The notes beneath the pieces were generated by a model. That model did not search any database, was not told the origin of the DNA, and was given only the letters and a program-made list of their open reading frames with translations. This document shows, piece by piece, positions 33,036 through 45,354 of a stretch of 64,000 nucleotides of DNA (position 1 is the stretch's first letter; each line of letters starts with the position of its first letter). Source of the stretch: Artocarpus heterophyllus. Taxonomy: Eukaryota > Streptophyta > Magnoliopsida > Rosales > Moraceae. The DNA lies in assembly GCA_025403435.1 (NCBI GenBank), contig CM046345.1, forward strand, positions 14,984,160 to 15,048,159, in the 5' to 3' direction. The position numbers and the translations under genes are program-made.

Positions 33036-36000
33036 ATGATGAAGGAGACGTTCTTCATATCGCACGGTTCACCGACTCTCTCGATCGACGACAGCCTTCC
33101 CGCGAGGCATTTCCTGAAGGCATGGAAGGATAAGGTGTACCCGCACACACCCAAATCCATCCTCGTAATCTCTGGCCATTGGGAAACTCATGTCCCCACC
33201 GTCAACGTCATCTCTCTCCCCAAAGTAAACGACACAATTTACGACTTCTATGGCTTTCCTAAACCCATGTACCAGGTTTGTAATTAATTTTCATGATACA
33301 AATTTAATTTTCATAACTGATTTCTCTGAAATTTATTCTCTGCCTCTTTTTGTCCTGCTATGTATGTGTTATTGTTATATTTATATTTATGTGTGTGTGT
33401 GTGTGTTTTTTTTTTTTTAGAGATTGTTTATCAATTTTTTTTTTTTTGGTTGAGATAATGGAAAATGGAATGGATTCAATCTTCAGACGATTTGCCTGCG
33501 GAAAGGTGTTTTATTTTTCAACTAAAAAAAATTTTAAAAATAAGTCATATGTGGGTTGGTGGTCTGTCCTTGTACAGTACTTGTTGGTTTTTGTTTTTTA
33601 AAGTGTTTGGTAAGATGGATTAAAATCATTGGTTAGAACTATTTTGTTGTGGTATGTGAGAGTTTTATATTATAGTAACTTTTTTTTTATTGTTATTGTA
33701 GCATATGAGAGTTTTATACTATAATAACTTTTTATTATAACTGTAACATATAAAAGTTTTATACTATTTATAATTAAGATATAGATATGACCGAGCCTAT
33801 CAAGCAGGTCGTTTTGCACATCTATTACTTTGCTATTTGTGAAATTGAGCTAATATTATTTAGATTTTGTTTTTAACTGCTAAGAGCCAATATTAGCCTT
33901 TTGACTTGGTGTCCACACCGCGTTGATTTGCTTCGAACACCATTTTCTTAATAAAATATAAAAGAGTGTATTTAGGGGATAGTTAAAACTAATAATACTA
34001 TAAGAAGATTTTATATCATAATAGTCGAAACTAATAAATTAAAATAGTATTGTTAAACATACTAAAAAAGTGTTTGGGAGATATTAGAATTTAAAATATA
34101 TATTTAAAAATTATAACATATAAAAATTTTATATTATAATAATTTTTTTCATTTTTGTTACGAGGGTAGGTTGATGCTGATTAATGTTATTATTCCAACC
34201 AATCAAAATGTTTTTTTTGGGTGGGGGGCCCTCGATATTGTATTCTATTTCGTTGCGTTTGCGTAATAATCACATTAGCTTTCTCTTGGTGGCATAAAAC
34301 GTTTTGTATAAGCATAACTGGTCGTGTGTAATTGCATAAAAACAAATAAAATAAAAATCGTGTATACGTTTTTCCTTTTCCTCCACAGATGGAGTAATTT
34401 GGTTTTTGGTAGAAGGGTAATCGTCATTGACAGAGCTTTTGCAATATTAGACTATCTCTAATATAAATATCAATGTTAATACTATGTTTGCTATTATAAA
34501 ATGTGAAAATAACATCTTTTGTGTGATTTTATTTTGTGATCCAATACATAAAGCTATTTGAAATGTTATATTTGTCTTTTTTTATAATTAATAAATTTTA
34601 AAACTTATGAAAGCAAACTTTTAATATTAAAATAATTTAAAAAATGAGAATGTTGTAATTATAAAAAAAAAAAGTCATTTCACCAATTAATAGGAATCAA
34701 ATGCTAAATTTGTTATATACTAAACTTATTGACAAATTTGCTACCAAATTTTGCATATAAAAAAATTTAGCACTAAAAATAGCATTGCATTGAGAGTTTT
34801 TTATACTCAAATATTATCTTTGCCATTGACGTATCAATATATTGTATTAGAGATGCTCTTATATTTGTCTTGTCTCCAAACTCTCTGAATTTGTCCCATA
34901 AGGCCACACCTAATTTTTTTTTTCTTTTCAAGATTTAACCAATGCAATGCTGTAACGTCACTGGATTTTTCAACAGATCATAAAAAATTATGTAGTTTTT
35001 ATAAGTTCTCTTAAAGTTAGGGGGCCTGTTATGGTAGGATCATCTTGTCTGTATTGCCCATTTTTTAATTATATTTTTTTTATCAAAATCTCCTTAAAAA
35101 AAATTGATAGAACCTAATATAAATAATATGATGGTTTAAAACAGAATCTTATCAGTAAGGTTTTTTTTTTTCACTCCTTATAGTAAAATCGCATGAAGTT
35201 AATATGTGATTTGATGTGATTAAGTAAGAATTGTTTCTTTGAGCAAGTGATTAATTAAGAATTACTGGTCTAATTAACTGTAATAAGACAATAACTTTTC
35301 GTGTCATATATAATCTCTAGGATGAATGCCAGCATCATGTTTTTTCTCTATTGTTTCTCGTCACAGTTTGGAGTGAATTTACCTAGGAAAATATCAAACA
35401 TAACCGGTAACAATTATTGTTACTGCTTTTTTTTTTTTTTACCAATTATTATTTTTTAAAAAATTATCAACCAAAATTTTCTACCATTTTAAAATTTTGT
35501 AAATATCAGAGTTACAGATTGAGGCCAAGAACTCAAAATCCCTACTTCTGTGTTTTAAAAAAATTAAAAAATTTCCATTTTTAACATGAAAATGTTAACT
35601 TTGACGTCAGCTCAAGTATCCTGCTCCGGGGGCTCCACGATTGGCAAAGAGGGTGAAGGAACTTCTCTTGGCATCTGGGATGGACCGGGTCGACGAAGAC
35701 AAAAAAAGTGGGCTGGACCATGGAGCTTGGGTTCCACTCATGTTGATGTACCCTGAGGCCCAAATCCCAGTTTGCCAACTCTCGGTCCAGACCCAAAAAG
35801 ATGCCACTTACCACTACAACTTGGGCCGGGCTCTGGCCCCACTCAAAGACGAAGGTGTTCTCATCATTGGTTCCGGAAGTGCTACTCACAACTTGAGGGC
35901 CATTAAGTTCAACGATGACTAGTTGGTTTCTTGGGCCGTGGACTTTGATAGTTGGCTTCGACATGCCCTTGTGGAAGGAAGGTAAATAACTTCTCAACCC

Positions 36001-36715
36001 AAAAAAATAAAAAATAAAAAACATGCATATTATTTTTCTTATTGTTCTTATTAACTTCTAACTAGTTAGAAATTAAGCTAAATTGTCGTTCTCTTACATG
36101 TAACGTAAAAATTGAGGGTATAACGATATAACAATAGATTCATTTATCTTATATCAATGGTACATGTTTCTAAAGTCATTTAAAAAAAATTATATTACAT
36201 CCTCTATTTTACATGTTACAATGTTGGGCCAGTTTATAAAATTTATATTCAAACTTTTGTAGGATATTATGTCATAATGTGTCAAAATGAATTGATCTCT
36301 CCTTTTGATAATTGTACATGACAATAAAGTTTTCCTTATCTTCATGGCATACTTGCTGAAATTTTTCGTGATCAAATAATCTTTGAAGCAGCTATAATAC
36401 GGCTTATTATTCTCTATTGAAAGATATTATGCTAAAAAAAAAGGATTTCCTTGGTTTTCTTCGTCTATTAAGAACTACGTTGCGAGCTAGTGTTACATCT
36501 TTCCTTGATGTTACGATTGCAGCTATGAAGATGTGAACAACTACGAAGAGAAGGCGCCGTACGCAAAAATGGCACACCCTTGGCCGGATCATTTTTACCC
36601 GCTGCACGTGGCAATGGGTGCGGCAGGCGACCAAGCCAAGGCGAAGCTCATCCACAATAGCTGGAGCAATGGTTCCCTATCTTATTCCTCCTACCGGTTC
36701 ACTGCTCCTAACTAG
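33036..36715 (+). pseudogene. LigB/DOPA 4,5-dioxygenase-like extradiol dioxygenase, three exons, one internal TAG
   Basis: Exons 33036-33275, 35611-35981 and 36523-36715 (GT/AG, phases agree) give 267 codons, the normal family length. The family is the plant LigB class of non-haem Fe(II) extradiol ring-cleaving dioxygenases, relatives of betalain DOPA dioxygenase. Metal/active-site-type histidines remain: [10 protein letters not shown] near the N-terminus, [21 protein letters not shown], and [20 protein letters not shown] in exon 3. Two adjacent ATGs (33036, 33039) are possible. A TAG at 35920-35922 (codon 184) falls in a variable linker between KFND and VSWAVDFDSWL, and the frame stays open and conserved after it. 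Strictly this is a nonsense allele or a recent pseudogene; a sequencing error is possible. The (TA)n tract lies upstream. Confidence 0.85.
33603..33790. mobile_element. MITE copy in intron 1 of the LigB-like gene
   Basis: TATGTGAGAGTTTTATATTATAG and ATTGTAGCATATGAGAGTTTTATAC belong to the 30176 family. A more decayed stretch of the same type continues at about 33960-34150. Confidence 0.6.
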
Positions 36716-37129
36716 TGTTACAGGCAAGTTGATCAATTGTTGTATGTTCTTAATCATTGATTGGTTGGTCATAGACTAGTTTGTTTTTGGTTACCAATGC
36801 TTGCAATACCTCCCTACACACAATTGGGGGACTTTCTTGCTCTTTGCACCGTAGGATGATCATATGTGTGTTTGTATCATTAGTATACGTTTGTGTATGA
36901 ATCTACAATGATCTTATGTATGCTGTGATGACTGATCTTTATTTTGTACAACCTACTATTTTCATCAAGAATTAAGTTCATCAAGAATTAACCAAAACTT
37001 TTATTGGTAAAATGTTTGTATGATGAATATTTTAGAGCCAATTTAGTTGTTGAAATATTTGCTACAAGTTATGTTGTTAGTCAAAAGTTATGTTAATATT
37101 GTATTTTCAAATAATGAAAAATGTACTAG
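36716..37129. other. 3' flank of the LigB-like gene
   Basis: Presumed 3'UTR and spacer; nothing else recognised. Confidence 0.4.
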
Positions 37130-37880
37130 CAAAGTTGTCGGTTATCACTAGCACGGACAATGGCTAGTAAATATTGTATTAACATATAAATAGTGTATTA
37201 TCATATAAATATAAAATTTATTAACAACCTTACTGGACTTGAAAAATACCATATTAACATTAAATATTGTATTTTTATGTAAACATAAAAATTTACATGA
37301 AACAATATGGGACATTATTGGCATTAGCAATGTCGCCACTTGTGAGGAAATATTGTGTTAATATAAAAACTGTATTTTTATGTAAATGCAAAAATTTATT
37401 GGCAGTCTCTTTGGACCACCGGCAGTCAAAAAATACAATATTTACATAAAAATAATGTATTTTCATCTAAATACAAAAAATTATCGACGACATCAAGGGC
37501 ACTGAAATAATTGCCAATGGTTGGGAAATACTATTTTATATAACAATACTATATTTTCATGTGAATACAAAAGTTTGTGGACAATGTTGTCGAACGTCTT
37601 CGGCACCAGAAATGTCACTGACGGTCGCAAAATTCAATATTTCTGAGTTAATATCATATTTTCATGAAAATATAAAGATTAATTAACAAAGTGACCAAAC
37701 ATCACCAGCGACCAGAAACTATTATATTTATACGGAAATAAAATATTTCCATAAAAAAAGAAAAGCAAAAATTCATCAACAAAGTTGCCGAACATCTCCA
37801 ACACCCGGGGTTAGAAAATATCTTATATTCTTATTAATATCATATTTCTTAGTAAATACAACAATAAAAAAATACATAAA
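37130..37880. repeat. Degenerate tandem array, unit about 80-105 bp, about 7-8 copies
   Basis: Each unit has AAATATTGTATTAATAT-type text, then TGTATTTTTATGTAAATACAAAAATT, then a GC-richer end such as TTGCCGAACATCACCGGCACC or TGTCGCC. Units begin near 37169, 37248, 37347, 37428, 37525, 37628, 37716 and 37815. Small ORFs here are repeat shadows. Confidence 0.7.
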
Positions 37881-38259
37881 ATATTCAAAAGAAGACAACA
37901 AAAAATACATTAAACAAAAAGAAAATTGTTTTTCGATTTTAACTTTTTTCCCACTATCACAGTTTGTTCTCGGTCAATACTCCTTGAGTACCTTTGATTT
38001 TGGTGTGGCAGTGATTGCGATGGAGGAGATCAATGCCTCTTTGTTATCATCCTCTCTCGAAGTAGTCATCTTCGATGCCATGGCAAATCGGCGACTTCAA
38101 CACATTCCAATCTGAGATGGACGTCTTGGATCGACCCTCACCGAACATCGATGGCAATGGAGAAGCCAATTTGATCTATGCTGAACCGCGATTCTACCCT
38201 CATTGAACATCGACGGTGACGAAAAAGACACTCCGATATGAGCTCAACGTCTCACTGAC
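37881..38259. other. GC-richer unclassified sequence
   Basis: Two imperfect copies of an ACCCTCA(C/T)(C/T)GAACATCGA(T/C)GG segment at about 38145 and 38195. No open frame. Confidence 0.35.
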
Positions 38260-38449
38260 TGTAATGTCCATAAAAATCTAGTAATTCGTAGGGAAAATTA
38301 ATTAAAGATTTTTCTATAATTTGACCCAAATAAGTGGATTGGAGACCTAACAAACCATGGTTTAAAAAATAAGATTCATTAGCCATTTGTCTATAAATAA
38401 GACCCTTATTAATATGAGTTCATTTTCTTCCTCATTTCTCCCCCACACC
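38260..38449 (+). repeat. Left part of an older LTR split by the young element
   Basis: Starts TGTAATGTCC and includes a TATA-type CTATAAATAAGACCC near 38391. It stops at 38449 where the young element begins and resumes at 47514. Confidence 0.65.
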
Positions 38450-40608
38450 TGTAACGTCCCGAAATTTATTTAATATTAATGTAATGTAAATGATGAATTA
38501 GTGTGCCATAATTAAAGTTTTAACTTTAATTAGATTATTTGGTTGGATTTTTAGTTTTTGGTTGTTTTGTTAAATTGATGTGTTCAAAAGATTTCTTATT
38601 GATTTAAAATGATGTTTTGAGTTTTAAAACACAACAATTTGTAAAATGTTAAAAATACTCCGTTTTACAAAACTGTGGGCGGCACATGGTTTTCGCACAG
38701 TAAAACCGCCCACCGATTTTCTCTATTTATTTCTCTCTTCTCTCTCTCTCTCCTCACTCACGCGAAATCTCTCTCTCTCTCTTCCCTCTCTCTCTCGGCA
38801 GCTCACTCTCTCTCAATCTCTCTCTAAATTTTTGAAAACCGCATTCGAATCCAAGCTTCGGAACAGCAAGGAGGAAGCTCGGGGACGTGATTCGGCGACC
38901 GAGAACGCGGATTGAAGCTTCGATTCGAGGTTAGATTCGAAATTTCTAAACTTTTTACAAAATTTTCGATTTTGTGTGTTTTTGAAATCTAAGTTTGTTT
39001 AAGCTTAGAAAACCGTGGATTTGTGTTAAATGAGCTTAGAACAACTAGAATCTAAACCTAGATTGAAGAAAAACGGATTGTATTCAAGATTTTTATTTTT
39101 CTCCTCTTTTTCTCATTTTCGGATTTTTGAGGATTTTGAGTTCAAATGTTGTTTAAATGATTCCAAACATGTTTTAGAATGTTTTTCTATCAACTATAGT
39201 TATTTTTCATGCCTGGGAATTGAGAAAAACAGGTTGGAATTCAGATTTGGATTTTGGGGATCGAGAAACCCGTGGCTGGGATTTCTGGATTTTCCCAGTT
39301 CGGCAGGCCGAAGTTCATGTTCGGCAGGCCGAAGTTCATGATCGGCAGGCCGGTGTTCTTCCGACCGGCAGGCCGAATCTGGGGAAATGTTCGGCAGGCC
39401 GAACCTCGTTTCCGGCAGGCCGAACTGTACAGTTCGGCAGGCCGAAGCAGGGCGTCCGGCAGGCCGACCGAGGCATGGAAAATTTTGTGATTTTTACCCG
39501 ATTTCATTGTTTTGAACCCTGATTTAAATCCCAACCTTATAGGATGATTTTAGTGATACAAATGGCACACTAGGACATCATGAAAGGATTTAGTAACATA
39601 GAATGTTTCGAATTAGATATTGATCGACTTAGTTTGTATCTAGGATTGTTCGTGGTTCCGTGGAGCTAACGTATAGCGGATCGGGATTACGGTGTGGGGT
39701 ACTGGCACGAGTACTGAGATAGGACTTCTATCCTATTTCTTTGGTAGCCTGGTTTTGAAATGATTTGGCTTTGAAAATGATTTCTATCAAAATGTTTTCA
39801 ACGGTTGTTTGGAAATGGTTTTATCGGTTATATTTTAATATACCGTGACATGAAATGAATTTCATAATGAATGTAATTGACAACACTCGGTAATTGGGTT
39901 TTGAATGATAATGATAATAAACACATGGGCATGATGCCATATCAGAGATCGGGTCGTGATCGACCTTGGGGGCAGGTCCCGAAACCCAGCTGGGCCACTA
40001 CGGTGGTGATATCATGGTTTGCCTAGGTAAATGTAAACTGGTGTTTTGATTTGACGAGTAGACTGTTCTGTGTCAGAACGGTTCTACTCAATTTATTTAT
40101 TTATTTATTTATTCAAGTTTCTTTCTGTATAACTCCTGATAATGTTATGTTTCTTTGCATTAAATTATTTTATAAAACTTAGTCCTACTGAGCCTTTCGC
40201 TCACGTTTTACTGTTTTAAATTCCCCCCCCTTCTAGGTGGTTTCCCATTTAGGTTTGGAGAAGATTCTTCGGACCGAACTCAGGAGCAATAGGAGAATTT
40301 GTTTACATTCTGTATTTGTTAATCAAGGCATGTAAGACTTAACTTTATTTGTACTTGGACTGTAATTGTATTTGTGATATTGTCAGATCCATGTGTGTGC
40401 ACAAGTTGTGGGTTGTGGAACCCATATTCGCGGTTTTTATTCAATTATTGTTATTTGTTTAATGATTTTAAATTCTTTATAAAATGTGGTGGAAATTCTT
40501 CTTAATTTTTATTTAATTGGATTCTTAAACTCTCGGTTTTTAATTAAATTCTCTTTTAATTAATCTAAATATTCCGCCACGTCACCTCCCGTACTCCGGG
40601 GCGTGACA
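38450..40608 (+). repeat. 5' LTR
   Basis: TGTAACGTCC...GGGCGTGACA. Contains a CT-rich tract near 38730-38830 after a CTATTTATTT box, the GGCAGGCC palindrome block and a (TTTA)n run near 40092. Small ORFs inside recur identically in the 3' LTR and are not separate genes. Confidence 0.97.
39299..39470 (+). repeat. GGCAGGCC palindrome array, 8 units (5' LTR)
   Basis: Eight copies of CGGCAGGCCG (arms CGGC/GCCG around AG), usually extended to TTCGGCAGGCCGAA, spaced about 18-25 bases apart. The identical block is at 46204-46375 in the 3' LTR, and a five-unit version lies at 634-738. Confidence 0.95.
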
Positions 40609-40611
40609 GAA

Positions 40612-40623
40612 TGGTATCAGAGC
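40612..40623 (+). promoter_or_regulatory. Primer binding site for initiator Met-tRNA
   Basis: TGGTATCAGAGC, three bases after the 5' LTR end, complementary to the 3' end of initiator Met-tRNA. Confidence 0.93.
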
Positions 40624-40713
40624 TCAAGGTTATGAACCTTGGGAATTGTGCACACATAGGTTTGACAATGAAATACCTCTGACAGTCCAAATTTTGTTTT
40701 CAGAAGTGAGAGA

Positions 40714-43700
40714 ATGGCACCTAGACGTCGTTCGACAGCTGACGCTGAGTTCGGGAATGATGAGGGCCTGATGAGGTCTATGATTGCGGCTTTCCGGCAG
40801 ATGGCAGCCAGGACTAGACCGGAAGACTCCAGTGTTGGTAGTTGGCATGCTTTCTTTAAGGAATTTCGGCGGGCGTCTATTCCGACTTTTGATGGCAATG
40901 GGGATCCGCAGTTAGCAGAATATTGGTTGGATTCGATCTTGAAGCATCTTGATACCCTTGGTGTGCCTGAGGAGTATCGTGTGGAGTTTGCGGCGTATAA
41001 GCTCGAGGGTGGCGCTAACACCTGGTGGAAACAAACTAAGCGTCTGGAGCGCGGTGGCGATATCGGTTGGGACAAGTTCGAGGATCTATTCTATGATCGG
41101 TATTTTCCGCAGGGGTATAGAGATCAGAAAGCAGCTGAGTTTTATAGATTGCAGCAGGGTGATATGTCAGTTCGAGAGTATGAGGCAAAGTTTAGCGAGT
41201 TGGCTAGGTTTGCTCCATCAGCTGTGGCATCGGAGCGCGAGAAATGCATCAAGTTCCAGGAAGGACTCAAGGCTCCTATTCGGCGGCAGTTGGTTGCTCT
41301 ACGGCTTAGGAGTTTCGGAGAGCTTGTGTCGTCGGCGATCTCCGTGGAGAATGATTACGTGCAGTATTGTGAGGACCGAGCCAAGGCTTCAGGAGGACCG
41401 CAGAGGAGTGGCAGGAAGAGCACTAGTAGTCGTCCAGCTCCGGGGAAAGGCAAGCAAGGCGGTGCGACCAGTGGCAGCAGCAGTTCGTCTGGCAGCGGGC
41501 GCAGCAACCCCTACAGCTTTCATTGTCATTTCTGTCAGCAGCCCGGACACATCAAGAGGAATTGCCCGATCAGGAGTGTTCGTCTTGGATCGCAGACCGG
41601 GGAGGATGCCAGTCGTTCATCTCAGCCTCAGCCTCAGACCCTACCTCCGCCTCCGCAGTACCCGCAGTTGCAGTATCCGCAGTTTTCTCCTCAGCAATTC
41701 TCATATCCGGCACGGGGACAGCAGCCGCAGTATTTTCAGCGCAGTGTTCCTCAGTATAGAGCGCCGAGTACAGGTAGTGTGCAGTCGTCTCCATCTCAGC
41801 AGTATCGGCCGAGTAATGCAGGACCCAGCAATGTCGGTAGAGGAAAAGGGAAGGCGCCAGTGCAGGTTCATTCAATGGCATCTGGAGGGTCAGATTCTCA
41901 GATTGGTAACGCGGTTGTCGATGGTATGGTTTTGGTTTCTAGATCTCTAGCTCGCGTTTTATTTGATACCGGTGCCTCTCATTCTCTCATTTCGAGTTCT
42001 TTTGTACATGCCTTGGGATTAGAAGTAGAAGAGTTTAATGAACCCCTAGTCATAACTTCTCCCTTGGGGCGGGTGTGTGTAAATTGTGTGTGTAAATCTT
42101 GTAAAATAAAGATTGGGGATGAGATTTTGAAAAGTGATTTGATTGTACTCCCCATGAGTTCCTATGATGTGATTTTAGGGGTGGACTGGTTGTCCAGGTA
42201 TAGTGCAGTTGTGGACTGCCAACTTAGAAAAGTGACCCTAGTGTCTGATAGGGGGACGGTAATCACTTACCAGGGTGGTGGTGATTGGCTAATGAGTGAG
42301 CGTCTCATGAAGTCATGTCTAGGAGGGCGAAGGAATCTAGATTGTTTTGCTTTTCTTGCCAATCTAGATTGCGAGCCCTATGTTTCGAGTAGTAGTGTAG
42401 CGATTCCGGTGGTTGGTGAGTTCGAGGATGTCTTCCCCGACGAGTTATCAGGGTTACCACCGCATCGGGAGATTGAGTTTGGTATCGAGTTGTTTCCAGG
42501 GACATCACCAATTTCTATGGCACCTTATCGGATGGCGCCGGCAGAAATGAAGGAATTGAGGAAGCAACTTCAGGAGCTTGCTGATAAAGGATATATTCGG
42601 AATAGCACATCTCCGTGGGGAGCACCAGTTTTGTTCGCTAAGAAGCACGATGGGACTCTCAGGTTATGTGTGGATTATCGGCAGCTGAATCGTGTTACGG
42701 TGAAGAACAAGTATCCCTTGCCTAGGATTGATGAGCTATTTGATCAGTTGGGAGGTTCGCGATACTTCTCGAAGATTGATTTGCGGTCAGGTTATCATCA
42801 GCTCAGAATCAAGGAAGAGGATATTCCCAAGACAGCTTTTAGGACTCGGTATGGGCACTTCGAGTTTCTGGTTATGTCTTTCGGGTTGACGAATGCTCCA
42901 GCAGCTTTTATGGATTTGATGAACAGGATTTTTAGGCCGTATCTGGATCAGTTTGTGATCGTGTTCATCGATGATATTCTTGTGTATTCTAAGACATGGG
43001 AGGAGCATGAGCAGCATCTTCGGATCGTGCTTCAGACTCTGCGGGAGCACCGGTTGTATGCTAAGAGGGAAAAGTGTGAGTTCTGGTTGACTGAAGTCAA
43101 ATTTCTGGGTCATGTCATTTCGGAGCATGGTATTTCAGTGGACCCGTCCAAGATTGAAGCTATATTGGAGTGGGAACGACCAAGGAATGTAGCGGAGATT
43201 CGCAGCTTCTTAGGTCTTGCTGGATATTACAGGAAATTTGTAAAGGACTTTTCGAAGATTGCAGCTCCGTTGACGAGGTTGATCAGGAAAAACGTCAGGT
43301 TTGAGTGGGATGAAGACTGTGAGTCTGCTTTTCAGGAATTGAAGAACCGGTTGACTTCAGCTCCAGTATTAATTATTCCTAGTAGTGACGAGCCGTATGA
43401 GGTTTATGCGGATGCTTCAGGGCGCGGACTTGGATGCGTGTTGATGCAGCATGGACGTGTGGTTGCGTACGGATCGAGACAGCTACGACCTCACGAGCGG
43501 AATTATCCTACTCACGATTTAGAGCTTGCAGCGGTGATCTACGCGCTGAAGATTTGGAGATGTTACTTGTATGGAGCATCGTTTCAGGTCTTCTCCGATC
43601 ATAAGAGTTTGAGGCATTTGTTCACTCAGAGGGATCTCAACTTGAGGCAGCGCAGATGGGTGGAGTACATGGAGGATTATGATTTCGCGTTGCAGTATCA

Positions 43701-45306
43701 TCCCGGGAAAGCTAATGTGGTCGCGGACGCGCTTAGCAGGAAGTCTTCAGGGATTCTCGCTTGTTTGATTTTTGAGGACTGGAGCAGGGATGCGACAGTG
43801 AGTGAGTATCGGCTACAGTATCATGAAGACGGTGATCGAGTTTTATTGTATCATGTGGAAGCGACTCCAGCTCTTGTTCGGATGGTGAAGCAAGGTCAGT
43901 GGCAGGATCGACATTTGCAGGGGATTTGGTCGCGGATTCAGAACGGGGAGCAGTTTGAAGAATGGAGCGTGCATGCAGATGGATCGTTGTACTTCCGGGA
44001 GCGTCTTGCAGTTCCAGTTATCGCCGAGGTGACGAAAGCCGTTCTAGATGAAGCTCATAGGTCTCAGTTTGCTATTCATCCGGGGAGCACCAAGATGTAT
44101 CGTGATTTGAAGAGGCACTATTGGTGGAGAGGCATGAAGAAAGATGTTCGCGAGTACGTGGCCAAGTGTTCGACGTGTCTTCAGGTGAAAGCCGAGCATC
44201 AGAAGCCTGCAGGTCAGCTTCAGCCGCTTCCTATTCCAGGGTGGAAATGGGAGCATGTGACGATGGATTTCCTCACAGGTTTGCCGAGGACGGAGCAGCG
44301 GCATGATGCAGTTTGGGTTGTGGTCGACAGGTTGACGAAATCGGCGCATTTCATTCCGTTTAGGTCGACATGTTCCAGGAAGATTCTCGGGGAGTTGTAT
44401 ATGCAAAACATTGTGAGGTTGCATGGAGTTCCTTTATCCATCACCTCTGATCGAGACACCAGGTTTAATGCTAAGTACTGGAGGAGTTTTCAGAAGGCTT
44501 TGGGTACGGATTTGAACTTCAGTACGGCGTTTCATCCTCAGACTGATGGACAGTCTGAGCGGGTTATTCAGGTTCTCGAGGATATGTTGCGTGCTTGTGC
44601 GTTGGACTTCGGCGGGAATTGGAAGCAATGTTTGCATCTGGCAGAGTTCGCATACAATAACAGTTATCAGGCGAGTATCGGTATGGCACCATTTGAGGCG
44701 TTGTATGGGCGACCGTGTCGATCACCTGTGTGTTGGGCCGAGCCGGAAGATAGAGTTATTCTTGGGCCGGATGAGATTCGTGACAGCAACGAGAAAGTCG
44801 TGGTAATTCAGGATCGGTTGAGAGCAGCTCAAAGTCGGCAGAAGAGCTACGCGGATAGGAGACGTAGACCTTTAGAATTCGCGGTTGGAGATTTTGTTCT
44901 CTTGAGGGTGTCACCTCGTAAGGGAACTATGCGGTTCGGAGTGAGTGGGAAGCTCGCGCCGAGGTATATTGGGCCGTTCGAGATCACTCAGCGTGTTGGT
45001 GTGGTCGCTTATCGGCTTGATCTTCCGCCCGAACTTTCTCATGTGCACGATGTGTTTCATGTGTCGATGCTTAGGAAGTGTCCACCTGAGCAGGGTAAGA
45101 TAGTATCGTTTCGCGATGTGCAGGTTCAGGAGGATACGACGTACGAAGAAGTGCCGATTCAGATCATCGACCGGAAAGTGATTAGCTTGCGTCGTCGAGA
45201 GATACCGTTGGTAAAGGTCGTGTGGCGGCATCACGGGGTTGATGAAGCCACTTGGGAACTTGAGTCAGGTATGCGGGAATTGTATCCGCATTTGTTTTGT
45301 TTTTGA
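40714..45306 (+). CDS. Ty3/gypsy Gag-Pol polyprotein, 1530 codons, uninterrupted
   Basis: Retrotrans_gag region ~60-200 (SMTF-like [22 protein letters not shown]); a Ser/Gly-rich linker; zinc knuckle [14 protein letters not shown] ~271-284; Pro/Gln-rich spacer; aspartic protease [12 protein letters not shown] ~415; reverse transcriptase from ~600, with [20 protein letters not shown] ~652 and active site [10 protein letters not shown] ~752; RNase H starting [10 protein letters not shown] ~898; integrase HHCC finger ([17 protein letters not shown] ... CSTC) ~1121-1155; catalytic D in MDFLTGLP, D in TSDRDTRF and E in DGQSERVIQ; and a C-terminal chromodomain-like tail [20 protein letters not shown] ~1490-1515. 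All key residues visible are intact. Gag and Pol share one frame. The start MAPRRRS lies 105 nt after the LTR. Confidence 0.97.
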   Translation: MAPRRRSTADAEFGNDEGLMRSMIAAFRQMAARTRPEDSSVGSWHAFFKEFRRASIPTFDGNGDPQLAEYWLDSILKHLDTLGVPEEYRVEFAAYKLEGGANTWWKQTKRLERGGDIGWDKFEDLFYDRYFPQGYRDQKAAEFYRLQQGDMSVREYEAKFSELARFAPSAVASEREKCIKFQEGLKAPIRRQLVALRLRSFGELVSSAISVENDYVQYCEDRAKASGGPQRSGRKSTSSRPAPGKGKQGGATSGSSSSSGSGRSNPYSFHCHFCQQPGHIKRNCPIRSVRLGSQTGEDASRSSQPQPQTLPPPPQYPQLQYPQFSPQQFSYPARGQQPQYFQRSVPQYRAPSTGSVQSSPSQQYRPSNAGPSNVGRGKGKAPVQVHSMASGGSDSQIGNAVVDGMVLVSRSLARVLFDTGASHSLISSSFVHALGLEVEEFNEPLVITSPLGRVCVNCVCKSCKIKIGDEILKSDLIVLPMSSYDVILGVDWLSRYSAVVDCQLRKVTLVSDRGTVITYQGGGDWLMSERLMKSCLGGRRNLDCFAFLANLDCEPYVSSSSVAIPVVGEFEDVFPDELSGLPPHREIEFGIELFPGTSPISMAPYRMAPAEMKELRKQLQELADKGYIRNSTSPWGAPVLFAKKHDGTLRLCVDYRQLNRVTVKNKYPLPRIDELFDQLGGSRYFSKIDLRSGYHQLRIKEEDIPKTAFRTRYGHFEFLVMSFGLTNAPAAFMDLMNRIFRPYLDQFVIVFIDDILVYSKTWEEHEQHLRIVLQTLREHRLYAKREKCEFWLTEVKFLGHVISEHGISVDPSKIEAILEWERPRNVAEIRSFLGLAGYYRKFVKDFSKIAAPLTRLIRKNVRFEWDEDCESAFQELKNRLTSAPVLIIPSSDEPYEVYADASGRGLGCVLMQHGRVVAYGSRQLRPHERNYPTHDLELAAVIYALKIWRCYLYGASFQVFSDHKSLRHLFTQRDLNLRQRRWVEYMEDYDFALQYHPGKANVVADALSRKSSGILACLIFEDWSRDATVSEYRLQYHEDGDRVLLYHVEATPALVRMVKQGQWQDRHLQGIWSRIQNGEQFEEWSVHADGSLYFRERLAVPVIAEVTKAVLDEAHRSQFAIHPGSTKMYRDLKRHYWWRGMKKDVREYVAKCSTCLQVKAEHQKPAGQLQPLPIPGWKWEHVTMDFLTGLPRTEQRHDAVWVVVDRLTKSAHFIPFRSTCSRKILGELYMQNIVRLHGVPLSITSDRDTRFNAKYWRSFQKALGTDLNFSTAFHPQTDGQSERVIQVLEDMLRACALDFGGNWKQCLHLAEFAYNNSYQASIGMAPFEALYGRPCRSPVCWAEPEDRVILGPDEIRDSNEKVVVIQDRLRAAQSRQKSYADRRRRPLEFAVGDFVLLRVSPRKGTMRFGVSGKLAPRYIGPFEITQRVGVVAYRLDLPPELSHVHDVFHVSMLRKCPPEQGKIVSFRDVQVQEDTTYEEVPIQIIDRKVISLRRREIPLVKVVWRHHGVDEATWELESGMRELYPHLFCF

Positions 45307-45317
45307 GATGAGTTCTA

Positions 45318-45354
45318 AATTTCGTGGACGAAATTTCTTTTAGGGGTAGAGAGC
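45318..45354 (+). promoter_or_regulatory. Hairpin and polypurine tract before the 3' LTR
   Basis: Inverted repeat AAATTTCGTGGACGAAATTT (45318-45337), then purine-rich AGGGGTAGAGAG just before the LTR, serving as plus-strand primer. A near-identical arrangement stands at 60211-60248 on the minus strand. Confidence 0.85.

Noticed and set aside
36407..36655. Minus-strand ORF of 82 codons
   Set aside because: Antisense of LigB-like exon 3.
38646..39534. ORFs of 78-103 codons in the LTR (also 45551-46439)
   Set aside because: They recur identically in both LTRs, lie on both strands over the palindrome block and CT tract, and have no domain; they are LTR shadows.
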